Source: Streptomyces platensis
GTDB lineage: Bacteria; Actinomycetota; Actinomycetes; Streptomycetales; Streptomycetaceae
Length of the DNA: 64,000 nucleotides
Direction: 5' to 3'
Assembly: GCF_008704855.1 (NCBI RefSeq)
Contig: NZ_CP023691.1
Span: 744,001 to 808,000, forward strand
Part shown: positions 40,630 to 48,997 of the stretch, piece after piece
How the letters are laid out: each line of letters opens with the position of its first letter
How positions within the stretch are numbered: the stretch's first letter is position 1
Program-made: the position numbers and the translations under genes
Notes under the pieces: generated by a model
What the model saw: the letters and a program-made list of their open reading frames with translations, nothing else
Databases searched by the model: none
What the model was told of the DNA's origin: nothing

Positions 40630-41757
40630 ATGCCGTTGACCGAAACGGAGTGGGACCTGGTCACCACGTGGGCGCGGAACTATCTCCTCGACACCACCGA
40701 TCCGCATACCCAGCTCGCCCAGTACGGCTTCCCGCCGGAATTCATCGGCGGGCTGCGGCTGACGCAGATCAGCTCGGACAACGCCCGCACCCTCGTGCAC
40801 CAGTCCCGCACGGACATCCAGCGGCAGCTGCGGCTCGTCGAGGCCCTCACCACCATCGACCGGCTGGCCGTGCTTCCGGACATCGTGAAGGCGCAGGAGT
40901 TCCTGGGCAGGCTGCGGGAGGACTTCCGTGCCCATGCCGCACGGGACAACTTCCGTACCTGCGTCCTGAAGAACGGCGCCGAGGCCTTCATCGACCGCCA
41001 GGACCTGCGGGAGACGCTGCGCCGGTTCGTCGCGGACCCGCATAAGTTCATTCTGCTGGTCGACGGCGAGCCGGGCAGCGGCAGGTCGTACACCTACAAC
41101 TTTCTCCGCCATATCGGCCAGCACGCCGGATTCCGTCCGGTGCGGGTCACGCTGTCGCACACCGCCACCGCCGCCAAGGTCGTACGGCGGCTGGCCGATT
41201 TCGTCGCCGATCCGCAGGAGGGCGCCGCACCGCTGAATCCCACCGAACTCAACGACCCGCTGCCGTCGGTCGATGAGGCCGCGCACTGGGTGGCCGGCCG
41301 GGCCACCGCCGTCGAGGAGCGGCTCTGGCTGGTCCTCGACGAATGCGACAAGCTCGATCCCAGCTCCGATGTGTGGGACTTCATCGGACAGCTCGGCATG
41401 GCCATCTACGAACACGCCGCGGTCCGCGGCGACCAGGCACCCCGGCTGGTGCTCCTCGGATACGGGCGCTCGATGCGTCAACTCCCCTACGACCTGCGGG
41501 GAAATCTGGCCTGGGACACTGCGCGGATCGCCGAACCCGACGATCTGCGCACCTTCTTCGACCAGGCCTTCCATGAGTCGCCACCGGAGCTGCTCGGTAC
41601 GGGTCAGCTCCGGGAGTCCGCCATCGCCACGCTCGTGGACGCGGCCGTGCACGAGGTGCTCCAGGCCACCGGGGCGAACGGGGCGGACCGCGAGAGCTAT
41701 ATGCGCAAGCTCTGCACGGCAGCGGAGGGGGCGATCCGTGTCTACCAGTCCCTCTGA
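40630..41757 (+). CDS. P-loop ATPase with altered Walker A, EAD-like N-terminus
   Basis: A 375-residue protein. Residues 1-100 are helical (LTETEWDLVTTWARNYLLDT, QYGFPPEFIGGLRLTQISSDNARTLVHQS) and look like a death-like or effector-associated adaptor domain. Residues about 140-370 form an AAA/STAND-type core: Walker A is GEPGSGRS (146-153), with Arg152 where Lys is expected, and Walker B is LWLVLDECDKLDPSSD near 235. Then come LVLLGYGRSMRQLP (sensor-like) and a helical lid. The Lys-to-Arg change should weaken ATP hydrolysis and suggests a switch or scaffold. ATG 40630 has RBS GGTAGGTG; GTG 40624 is the alternative. The last 20 bp overlap the STAND gene. Confidence 0.75.
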   Translation: MPLTETEWDLVTTWARNYLLDTTDPHTQLAQYGFPPEFIGGLRLTQISSDNARTLVHQSRTDIQRQLRLVEALTTIDRLAVLPDIVKAQEFLGRLREDFRAHAARDNFRTCVLKNGAEAFIDRQDLRETLRRFVADPHKFILLVDGEPGSGRSYTYNFLRHIGQHAGFRPVRVTLSHTATAAKVVRRLADFVADPQEGAAPLNPTELNDPLPSVDEAAHWVAGRATAVEERLWLVLDECDKLDPSSDVWDFIGQLGMAIYEHAAVRGDQAPRLVLLGYGRSMRQLPYDLRGNLAWDTARIAEPDDLRTFFDQAFHESPPELLGTGQLRESAIATLVDAAVHEVLQATGANGADRESYMRKLCTAAEGAIRVYQSL

Positions 41758-44755
41758 CGGTCGCCCGCTGGACCCTGCCGCGGCACGGGAGTTGTTCGTC
41801 GCCCGGTTGCGCGCGGAGCTGCACCCGGGCGAGGAGCGGCCCCAGGAGGTGTCCGATGCCCGGCGCGCCTACCGGGAAGCGGTCTGTCTGCTGAGCCGTT
41901 TCGATCCCCAGCAGCTGCGGCTGCCCGGCGAGGAGGCCGCCACCGGCGGCGCGGTCCTGGAGCTGGTCGACGACTGTACGACCCTGGGGATGCAGGACCA
42001 GGCCGGGTGGTCCCTCAAGTCCGATGTCAGGGACCGGACTCTCCGGGGGCTGGCCGGGCCCGCGGCCGCCCGGCACGTCCTGGCGTGCCATCTCGACCAG
42101 CTCCCCGGCGAACCCGGTCCGGAACGCTTCGCGCTGGCCTATCTCTCCGGCCACCCGCCGGAGACGGACCGGCTGACCACCGACGAGCTGGCCGATGCCC
42201 TCCAGGCGGTGCTGTGGCTCTCCCGGGTCCCGGGCACGACCGGGCTGCCGGATCTCGCGGAGCTCCAGCTGACCCTGGAGCGGGCCAGACTGCTCGATCC
42301 CCTGAAGCGCCTCGTACGGTCGCCGTTCCAGGGGCGTACCCGCGAACTCGCGGAGCTGCGGGACTATGTCGTCCCGCCCGGCGGGACCGCGGCGGCCGGC
42401 GCACGGCCGGACGGTGCTCCGCAGCACCCGGGCCCGGTCCCTCCGCTGGTCGTGCACGGCCCCGGCGGGATGGGCAAGACCACCCTCCTCGCCAAGTTCG
42501 TGCTCGACACCCTCCACGACCCGGCCGGCTGCTTGCCGTTCGCCTATATCGACTTCGAGCGGCCCACCCTCTCCATCCAGGAACCGCTCACACTGATCGC
42601 CGAGGTGGCCCGGCAGCTCGGCATCCAGTTCCCGGCCCACCGCGCCGAGCTGGACGCGCTGGCGCACGAGTGCCAGGAGGCCACCCGCAGCCAGCGGGAG
42701 GGGCAGGAGCGGGTGAGCCAGCTGCATGAACTCGCCACCACCCGGGCCGTGCTGGGGCGCCGCTCCTCGCAGGAGTTCCAGTCGCTGGCCGCCGGACGGG
42801 AGACCGATCTGATCCGCCGGCTCGCCGAGGTGCTGAAGCGGGCGGTGGCGGAGCGGAAGGACGGGGAGCATCCGGAAGACCCGCCGTTCGCGCTGGTCAT
42901 CGACTCGTTCGAGGAGGCGCAGTACCGCGGATCGCCGGTGGTGGGCCGGATGGTGGCGATCTATCTCTCGTTCCAGAGCGTCTATCCGCGGATGCGGCTC
43001 ATCGTCTCCGGGCGGGCGCCGGTCGAGCATCCGGCGAAGCCCGTCGCCTCGCTCGACGTCGAACTCGGGGAACTCGATCCGGAGGCGGCCGTCGGCCTGC
43101 TGACGTCCTGCGGGGTCAAGGACCCGGAGGTGGCGCGGGCGCTGGCGGACCGGGTGGGCGGCCATCCGCTCAGTCTGAAGCTGGCCGCCCGCGCCGCCAC
43201 CCTCGCGGGCGCCGGGGCCGAGCGGACCTGCGAGCTGATCCGCAGCCTGCCCGAACGCCGTCATCAGGTCTTCCGCCGGGTCGACCAACTGCTGGTCCAG
43301 GGGCTTCTCTACGACCGCATCCTCAGCCACATCAGCGACGAGGGTGTCCGCCGGCTCGCCCACCCCGGGCTGGTGCTCCGATTCATCACCCCGGAGATCA
43401 TCAAGGACGTGCTCGCCCCACCGTGCGGGCTGCGGGTGGCGACCCCGGACGCGGCCCGCGCGCTCTTCGCGGAACTCAGCCGTCTGGACCTGGTCGAGCC
43501 GGCCCGCCCGGACGCCGTGCGCTACCGCAGCGATGTCCGCGCCATCATGCTGCGGCTGCCGGGCGGCGACCGTACCGCCGTGATGCGCGAGGTCGAACGG
43601 CGCGCGGTCGAGCACTACGCTGCGCGCGACGGCCTGGAGGCGCGGGCCGAGGAGATCTACCACCGGCTGCGGCTCGACGAGAACCCCCGCTCGGTGGAGG
43701 CGCGGTGGCTGCCGGGCGTCGAACGGTTCCTGGCCGGGGCGCAGCAGGACATGGGGCCGAGAGCCGCGGGCCTGCTGACCGCCCGGCTCGGCGGCGGCAC
43801 CCCCGATCAGGTCGCGGCGGGCGCCGACCAGGAGGACTGGGAACGGATCGCGGCCCGCGAGGTGGAGGATCTGCTCGCGCAGGGCTACGCCCAGGCGGCC
43901 TTCGACCGGCTCGGCAGACGGCAGCCCTGGACACCGTGCAGCCCCCTGCACGCGCTGCTCGCCGAGGCCCTCAACCGACTCGGCCGGCCGGACGAGGCCC
44001 GCCGGGCCACGGCGGACGCCATCGACGCGGCAGAGCACGCGGGCTGCGGGGAACGCCGGCTGGAGCTGCTGCTGCTCTCCGCCCGGCTCTCGGAGGAGGC
44101 CGGCGACCTGGCGAGCGCGGGCCGTGCGCTGCGGATCGCGGAGGACGTCGCGGTCGGTCTGGGGCAGGACCTCGAAGCGATGGGCGCGCTGCTGGCCCGC
44201 GCCCGGCTGACGGCGGGCGCGGACGGCGCCGACCCGGAGGCGGACCGGGAACTCGCCGAGCGGCTGCGGCAGTTGCCCGATGCCGTGCTCGCCGACCGGC
44301 CGGTGCTGGTGCGCGCGGTCGCCTCGCAGATCTACGACCGGGCGCCCGGCGCGCTCGACCATGCGCTGGAGGTGGTGGGCCTTCCGTCCGACGACGAGAC
44401 GCTGGCCGCGCTGGGCGCGGCGATGCGCCGCGCGACCGGTCGGCAACCGGCGCTGCTGGGCCGGGTGATGGGGATTCTCGACGAGGCCGCGGGACCGTCC
44501 CGGCAGCCGTCCGGCGGCGCGCCGACCGGTATCGCCGGGATCCTGCGGCTGGCCCGGGACCGCGGCACCCTCGACACGCTCGCCCGGCGGCTGCTGGCCG
44601 TCCCCGACAAGAGCGGGGAGATCGTCGCCGGGGTGGCCGCGGCCATGGGTGTGGGCACCGGTGCCCGTACGGCGGGCCATCCGGCCTCCGGGCCGGAGCA
44701 CGGGGGCCGTCCCCAGGACGAAGGGAGCGGCCCCGCGGGGCCTGAGGACCGATGA
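41738..44755 (+). CDS. STAND-type NTPase, large sensor/scaffold protein
   Basis: A 1005-residue protein. Residues 1-200 are helical with no clear family. The hinge SPFQGRTRELAELRDYV is typical of the entry to a STAND NTPase. Walker A is GPGGMGKTTLLAKF (Lys247), Walker B is FALVIDSFEEAQ near 384 and the sensor strand is MRLIVSGRAP near 418; GGHPLSLKLAARAA near 475 is the GxP motif of AP-ATPases. Residues about 560-1005 are rich in short helices (LLAEALNRLGRPDEARRATADAIDAAEHAG and more), a TPR-like superhelix that would detect the trigger. Its GTG start lies inside the previous gene with GGAGGGG upstream, and its stop overlaps the protease gene (ATGA). ATP-driven assembly on recognition is inferred from the family. 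Confidence 0.82.
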   Translation: MSTSPSDGRPLDPAAARELFVARLRAELHPGEERPQEVSDARRAYREAVCLLSRFDPQQLRLPGEEAATGGAVLELVDDCTTLGMQDQAGWSLKSDVRDRTLRGLAGPAAARHVLACHLDQLPGEPGPERFALAYLSGHPPETDRLTTDELADALQAVLWLSRVPGTTGLPDLAELQLTLERARLLDPLKRLVRSPFQGRTRELAELRDYVVPPGGTAAAGARPDGAPQHPGPVPPLVVHGPGGMGKTTLLAKFVLDTLHDPAGCLPFAYIDFERPTLSIQEPLTLIAEVARQLGIQFPAHRAELDALAHECQEATRSQREGQERVSQLHELATTRAVLGRRSSQEFQSLAAGRETDLIRRLAEVLKRAVAERKDGEHPEDPPFALVIDSFEEAQYRGSPVVGRMVAIYLSFQSVYPRMRLIVSGRAPVEHPAKPVASLDVELGELDPEAAVGLLTSCGVKDPEVARALADRVGGHPLSLKLAARAATLAGAGAERTCELIRSLPERRHQVFRRVDQLLVQGLLYDRILSHISDEGVRRLAHPGLVLRFITPEIIKDVLAPPCGLRVATPDAARALFAELSRLDLVEPARPDAVRYRSDVRAIMLRLPGGDRTAVMREVERRAVEHYAARDGLEARAEEIYHRLRLDENPRSVEARWLPGVERFLAGAQQDMGPRAAGLLTARLGGGTPDQVAAGADQEDWERIAAREVEDLLAQGYAQAAFDRLGRRQPWTPCSPLHALLAEALNRLGRPDEARRATADAIDAAEHAGCGERRLELLLLSARLSEEAGDLASAGRALRIAEDVAVGLGQDLEAMGALLARARLTAGADGADPEADRELAERLRQLPDAVLADRPVLVRAVASQIYDRAPGALDHALEVVGLPSDDETLAALGAAMRRATGRQPALLGRVMGILDEAAGPSRQPSGGAPTGIAGILRLARDRGTLDTLARRLLAVPDKSGEIVAGVAAAMGVGTGARTAGHPASGPEHGGRPQDEGSGPAGPEDR

Positions 44756-45894
44756 CCGCCTATCTCTCGCCCGACGAGATCCGCCGGGTGCTGGACGCCG
44801 CGGTGGAGACCGGGCTCGCCGACCCCACCGTCCGGCCGCTGCTGCTCGACGGCATCATGCCCCGCTACCGCAGCACGCTGCCGCTGCACCCGGCGCCCGG
44901 ACGGCAGGCGCACTCCGACCTGAACGAGATGAACCGGGTGGAGCGGCTGGTGGACGGCTCGGTGCCGCTGGAGATCTGGCTGCGCAACGCCGTCGCCGAG
45001 ACCACCGAGGCCGCACCGCTCACCGTCTTCCAGAAGGCCCTGGACGATGTGGCGCGGCAGGCGGGCGGTGAGCCGGATGTGCTGGCCGGACTGCCCTCCC
45101 CCACTGCGGAGATCAAGGAACAGATCGTGCACCGGGACGACACGGTGCCGATCGGCTTCCTCCGCGGTGGTGAGCGGGCGGGCGGCGCGGTGGCCCGTCT
45201 CAAGGTGCCGCCGTACCAAGGGGGCGCTCCGTTCCAGCCGAACGGTTTCCCGCACTCCGGTACGGGGTGGCTGATCGCGCCGGATCTGCTCGTCACCAAC
45301 CACCATGTGGTCAACGCCAGGGCCGGGACCGGGGCGGGGCGGCCGCTGGCCGACGCCGAGGATCTGGGCCTCCAGGCTCAGCACACCCTCGCCCGGTTCG
45401 ACTTCGACACCGAGGACGTGGAGACGGCGGAGGCCACCGTCAGCGCACTCGTCGCCGCGGACGCGGAGCTGGACTACGCGGTGCTGCGGCTGGCCGCCGA
45501 GCCCGCGCGGCCGGTGCTGAGGCTGGCGGCGGAACCGCTGCGGGTCACCGGCGGCGACTATGTGGCCGTCAACATCATCCAGCACCCGGGTGGCCGGCCG
45601 AAGCGGGTCGCGCTGCGCAACAACCTCGTCTACGAGGCGGACGAGACCGATGTCCGCTACTTCACCGACACCCGGGGCGGGTCCTCGGGGTCGCCGGTCT
45701 TCACGGACGACTGGCAGGTGGTGGCGCTCCACCGGGGGACGCGGCGGGTGGAGAACGTGCAGTTCCAGGGCAGGACGACGGCCTTCGTCAACGTCGGCAC
45801 CCAGATGCGCAGCATCATGCGCCATCTGCAGACCAGCAGCCCCGGTCTCCATGCCGAGATCGAGACGGCGCAACAGGCCGCCCCGCGCGGCTGA
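44752..45894 (+). CDS. EAD-like domain fused to trypsin-like serine protease
   Basis: A 380-residue protein. Residues 1-110 (YLSPDEIRRVLDAAVETG, PRYRSTLPLH, MNRVERLVDGSVPLEIWLRNAV) form a helical domain like the EAD1 adaptor of bacterial conflict systems. Residues about 160-370 are a trypsin-like protease with a complete triad: His185 in TNHHV, Asp241 in ELDYAVLRL and Ser312 in GGSSGSPV. There is no signal peptide or transmembrane helix, so it should work in the cytoplasm, recruited through its adaptor domain. The ATG overlaps the STAND gene stop (ATGA at 44752). Nine base pairs separate it from a second protease gene. Confidence 0.85.
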   Translation: MTAYLSPDEIRRVLDAAVETGLADPTVRPLLLDGIMPRYRSTLPLHPAPGRQAHSDLNEMNRVERLVDGSVPLEIWLRNAVAETTEAAPLTVFQKALDDVARQAGGEPDVLAGLPSPTAEIKEQIVHRDDTVPIGFLRGGERAGGAVARLKVPPYQGGAPFQPNGFPHSGTGWLIAPDLLVTNHHVVNARAGTGAGRPLADAEDLGLQAQHTLARFDFDTEDVETAEATVSALVAADAELDYAVLRLAAEPARPVLRLAAEPLRVTGGDYVAVNIIQHPGGRPKRVALRNNLVYEADETDVRYFTDTRGGSSGSPVFTDDWQVVALHRGTRRVENVQFQGRTTAFVNVGTQMRSIMRHLQTSSPGLHAEIETAQQAAPRG

Positions 45895-45903
45895 GGAGGC
45901 GAG

Positions 45904-46965
45904 ATGCACAGTCGGCGCAGATCACCGGTGGCGGCCGGTCCGGAGCAGGTCTTCTCGGATCTGCGGGAGGTCGCCGCGCGGGTGAAGGAGGGGCTGACCT
46001 GGGAAATCCCGGAATCCCTGGAGGAACTGCCCGCCGAGGAGCTGCCCGCCGGGCAGATCGCGCAGTTCGCCCAGCAGGAGCGGGCCCGGGTGCTGTCGGC
46101 GGGCGTCAGCGGTCTGGAGAAGCTCGCCGAGGGGCGGGCGGACGAGATCGACGACGACGAGTCCTTCGGTGTGGAAGCCATCGTGCTGCTCGAAGGCCGC
46201 CCCGCCATCCTCGTCCAGAACCATGACTTCGCACCGCAGCAGGGTGACTGGGCGGTGCTGGACGGCCATCGGGCGGCGATCCGGGAGTCGCTCGCGCGGG
46301 TGGGCCGGGTGGAGCTGTCCGGGCATCTGAGCCTGGACTGGCTGGGTACGGCGTTCCTGGTCGGCCCCGATGTTGTGCTGACGAACCGTCATGTGGCGGC
46401 GGAGTTCGCCCGGGGCGACGGCGCAGGCTGGACCTTTCAGCAGGGCATCAGCGCCCGGCTCGACATGGGCGAGGAGTACGGCGGGGAGGCGGAAGACGGC
46501 CTCGCCTATGACGTCGTCGAGGTGCTGGGCATCCATGAGGACGTGGACCTGGCCCTGTTGCGGGTCGCGCCGCCGGCCGGTGGCGGGGCGCTGCCCGCGC
46601 CGCTGGCCGTGGCCGCGGACGCGCCCGCCGATCTGCCCGGCCGTCCGGTGTACTGCGTCGGCTATCCGGCGTACGACGGCCGGCGCAACGAGCCGGAGTC
46701 GATGCGCCGGATCTTCATGGACATCTACAACGTCAAACGGCTTCAGCCCGGCACCGCCACGGAGCTGGTGCCGGGCCGGAACGTCATCAAGCACGACTGT
46801 TCCACGCTCGGCGGCAACAGCGGCTCCCCCGTCATCGACCTCACCGACCACCGGGTTCTGGGCCTGCATTTCGGCGGCCGCTACGGCTTCGGCAACTTCG
46901 CCGTACCGCTGTGGCAGCTGGTGGAGGATCCGCTGTTGAGCCGGGCGGACATCAACTTTGTCTGA
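45904..46965 (+). CDS. second trypsin-like serine protease
   Basis: A 353-residue protein with an N-terminal region of about 135 residues of unknown type (FSDLREVAARVKEGLTWEIP, FGVEAIVLLEGRPAILVQNHDF) and a trypsin-like domain with a full triad: His163 in TNRHV, Asp215 in HEDVDLALLRV and Ser306 in GGNSGSPV. No export signal is seen. The N-terminus has an acidic stretch ADEIDDDESFG that could be a cleavage site. It differs clearly from the preceding protease, so the pair may form a cascade or act on different targets. It is last in the operon; the next gene is convergent. Confidence 0.85.
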   Translation: MHSRRRSPVAAGPEQVFSDLREVAARVKEGLTWEIPESLEELPAEELPAGQIAQFAQQERARVLSAGVSGLEKLAEGRADEIDDDESFGVEAIVLLEGRPAILVQNHDFAPQQGDWAVLDGHRAAIRESLARVGRVELSGHLSLDWLGTAFLVGPDVVLTNRHVAAEFARGDGAGWTFQQGISARLDMGEEYGGEAEDGLAYDVVEVLGIHEDVDLALLRVAPPAGGGALPAPLAVAADAPADLPGRPVYCVGYPAYDGRRNEPESMRRIFMDIYNVKRLQPGTATELVPGRNVIKHDCSTLGGNSGSPVIDLTDHRVLGLHFGGRYGFGNFAVPLWQLVEDPLLSRADINFV

Positions 46966-47007
46966 GCCGCCGCGCGTCCGCGGGCCGGCCCGGCCCGTTC
47001 GGCCCGG

Positions 47008-48048
47008 TCAGCCCGCCTTCTTGACGAACTCGGTGGTGTAGGTCTTCTTCAGATCCACCGTGGCGTTCTTGAGGTTGGGGTTGAAGGCCTTCAGCACCCG
47101 CTCGACGGTCGCGGGTCCGTCGGCCGGCATCACCCCGTCCTCGGTGAACATCGGCAGAGTGTCCTTGATCGCCCGGGCGTACAGCTTCTTGCCGCCCTGG
47201 GCGTAGTCGGCGGGCATCTTCGCGGCGATCTGCTCGGGGGTGTGCGTGGACATCCACTTGAGGGTCTTCACCAAGGCATTGGCCAGCTTGTGCACGGTCT
47301 CCTTGTGGCTGTTCACCCAGTCGGTGTTCATGTAGAGGCTGGACGACGGGTACGGACCGCCGAGCGCCTTCTGCGAGCCCTCGGGGGTGCGCATGTCGAG
47401 GAGGACCTTGCCGAGGTTCTTGTCCAGGATCTGCGCGACCGTCGGGTCCGTCGTCATCCCGCCCTGGATCGAGCCCTGTTGGAGGGCGGAGAGGAAGGTC
47501 TGGCCGGCGCCGACCGCGACCGGGGTGAACTCGTGCGTCTGCACACCGTTCTTCACCGCGAGGTATTTGGTCAGGAAGTCGGTGGAGGAGCCGAGGCCGG
47601 TGACGCCCAGCTTCTTGCCCTTGAAGTCCTTGGGCGAGGTGAGCTCGCCGGCCGCCTTGTTCGAGACGACCTCGACCTCGCCGGGGGCGTGCGCGAGCTG
47701 CACCACCGACTCGACCTGCTTGCCCTTGACCTGGAGATCGAGGGTGTGGTCGTAGAAGCCGACGACGCCCTGCACGTCACCGGAGACCAGCGAGGTGGTG
47801 GCCTGCACCCCGGCCGGTTCGGTGAGCAGGGTGACGTGGACGCCTTCGTCCTCGAAATAGCCGAGTTGCTGGGTGAGTCTCGCGGGCAGATAGATGACCT
47901 TGTCGAGGCCGCCCACCATGATCTTGATCTTGCCGTTCGCGTCGTCCGAGGCTCCTGCCCCGGACGCGCCGCCACCGCAGGCGGTGAGGGTGGTCAGGGC
48001 GAGGCCGGCGGCGGCCAGAGCGGCGGGGAACTTCCGTGCGGTGCGCAT
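47008..48048 (-). CDS. ABC transporter substrate-binding lipoprotein (NMT1/SsuA type)
   Basis: A 346-residue exported lipoprotein: signal KFPAALAAAGLALTTLTACGGG with lipobox LTAC. The mature protein is a type II binding protein of the NMT1/THI5-SsuA-TauA group: KIMVGGLDKVIYLPARLTQQLGYFEDEGV at the N-terminus, SLVSGDVQGVVGFYDHTLDL, GKKLGVTGLGSSTDFL near residue 160. The ligand could be a pyrimidine precursor, a sulfonate, a nitrile or an aromatic acid; the sequence does not decide. It is the third gene of a minus-strand importer operon (ATPase, permease, binding protein). Confidence 0.88.
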   Translation of the reverse strand: MRTARKFPAALAAAGLALTTLTACGGGASGAGASDDANGKIKIMVGGLDKVIYLPARLTQQLGYFEDEGVHVTLLTEPAGVQATTSLVSGDVQGVVGFYDHTLDLQVKGKQVESVVQLAHAPGEVEVVSNKAAGELTSPKDFKGKKLGVTGLGSSTDFLTKYLAVKNGVQTHEFTPVAVGAGQTFLSALQQGSIQGGMTTDPTVAQILDKNLGKVLLDMRTPEGSQKALGGPYPSSSLYMNTDWVNSHKETVHKLANALVKTLKWMSTHTPEQIAAKMPADYAQGGKKLYARAIKDTLPMFTEDGVMPADGPATVERVLKAFNPNLKNATVDLKKTYTTEFVKKAG

Positions 48049-48082
48049 GAGTCACGTCCTTGTGAGGTGGGAACGGGTCGGT

Positions 48083-48130
48083 GGGATCGGCTCAGCGGCC
48101 GCCCACGGGATCGGCTCAGCGGCCGCCCGC
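48083..48130. repeat. 24-bp tandem duplication across the permease stop codon
   Basis: Units 48083-48106 and 48107-48130 are 23/24 identical (GGGATCGGCTCAGCGGCC then GCCC(A/G)C). The second unit contains the permease stop codon (TCA on the plus strand) and last codons; the first is its copy in the gap before the binding protein gene. A slippage event that left both products intact. Confidence 0.8.
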
Positions 48131-48997
48131 GGCATCGGCCGGCTTCCAGCGGAAGAGCCGCCGTTCGAGGAAGGCCAGCAGCCCTTCGGCGAGCAGCGCG
48201 ACCACCGCGAGGATCACCATGGCGGCGTACACTCCGGCCGCGTTGAAGGTGCCCTGGGACGCCGCGACCAGCAGGCCGAGGCCCTTGGTCGCGCCGATGT
48301 ACTCGCCGACGATCGCGCCGATCAGCGCGAAGCCGAAGCTGACATGCAGGCTGGTGAAGATCCACGAGGTGGCGGAGGGGATCACCACTTGCAGGGTGAC
48401 CTGGCGGTTGCTCGCGCCGAGGATCCGGGAGTTGGCGACCAGGTCGCGGTCGACCTCCCGTGCGCCCTGGAAGGCGTTGAAGAAGACCGGGAAGAAGACG
48501 AGGACGACGGCGGAGGCGACCTTGGAGGCCGGTCCGAGGCCGAACCAGATGAGGAAGATGGGGGCGAGGACGATCCGCGGGAGGGCATTGAGCACCTTGA
48601 TGTACGGGCCGAGCACATCGGCGAGGAAGCGGATACGGCCGAGCGCGATCCCCAGCACCACACCGCCGATGACACCGATCACCCAGCCGAGCAGCGCCTC
48701 GTAGAGCGTGTACCAGATCTGCTCCCACAGCGAGCCCTGCGGGGTGCCGTGCAGCGCCCACTGGCTCATCTGGCCCCAGATCTTCGAGGGCATCGAGAAG
48801 TTGAACGCATCGATCACGGCGGCCCGGGACAGCCACTCCCACAGCCCGAGCAGCCCGACGAGCAGCAGCACCCGGGTGCCGTGGACCAGGAATCTGTGCC
48901 GGCGCGCGGCCCGTTCCCTGGTCCGGGAGCGCTCCGAACGGCCAGAGCCCGCCGGGGACTTGACCGGGAAAACGGTCTCAGGCGACATCTGCGGCAC
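48116..48997 (-). CDS. ABC transporter permease (SsuC/TauC type)
   Basis: A 293-residue inner membrane permease of the BPD_transp_1 family, with about six helices (VLLLVGLLGLWEWLS, LGWVIGVIGGVVLGIALG, IVLAPIFLIWFGLG and others). The EAA loop reads AFQGAREVDRDLVANSRILGASNRQVTLQVVIP. The N-terminus is cytoplasmic and basic. The start overlaps the ATPase gene by 20 bp. Together with the neighbouring ATPase and binding protein it forms a complete importer. Confidence 0.9.
   Translation of the reverse strand: MPQMSPETVFPVKSPAGSGRSERSRTRERAARRHRFLVHGTRVLLLVGLLGLWEWLSRAAVIDAFNFSMPSKIWGQMSQWALHGTPQGSLWEQIWYTLYEALLGWVIGVIGGVVLGIALGRIRFLADVLGPYIKVLNALPRIVLAPIFLIWFGLGPASKVASAVVLVFFPVFFNAFQGAREVDRDLVANSRILGASNRQVTLQVVIPSATSWIFTSLHVSFGFALIGAIVGEYIGATKGLGLLVAASQGTFNAAGVYAAMVILAVVALLAEGLLAFLERRLFRWKPADAAGGR

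Noticed and set aside
41381..44701. 1100-codon minus-strand frame opposite the STAND NTPase
   Set aside because: The plus strand has P-loop, Walker B and GxP motifs and overlaps its neighbours neatly; the minus frame has none.
38775..46965. Reading the six-gene block as a toxin-antitoxin or restriction system
   Set aside because: There is no methyltransferase, helicase or small antitoxin; large NTPases with proteases fit STAND-type conflict systems better.
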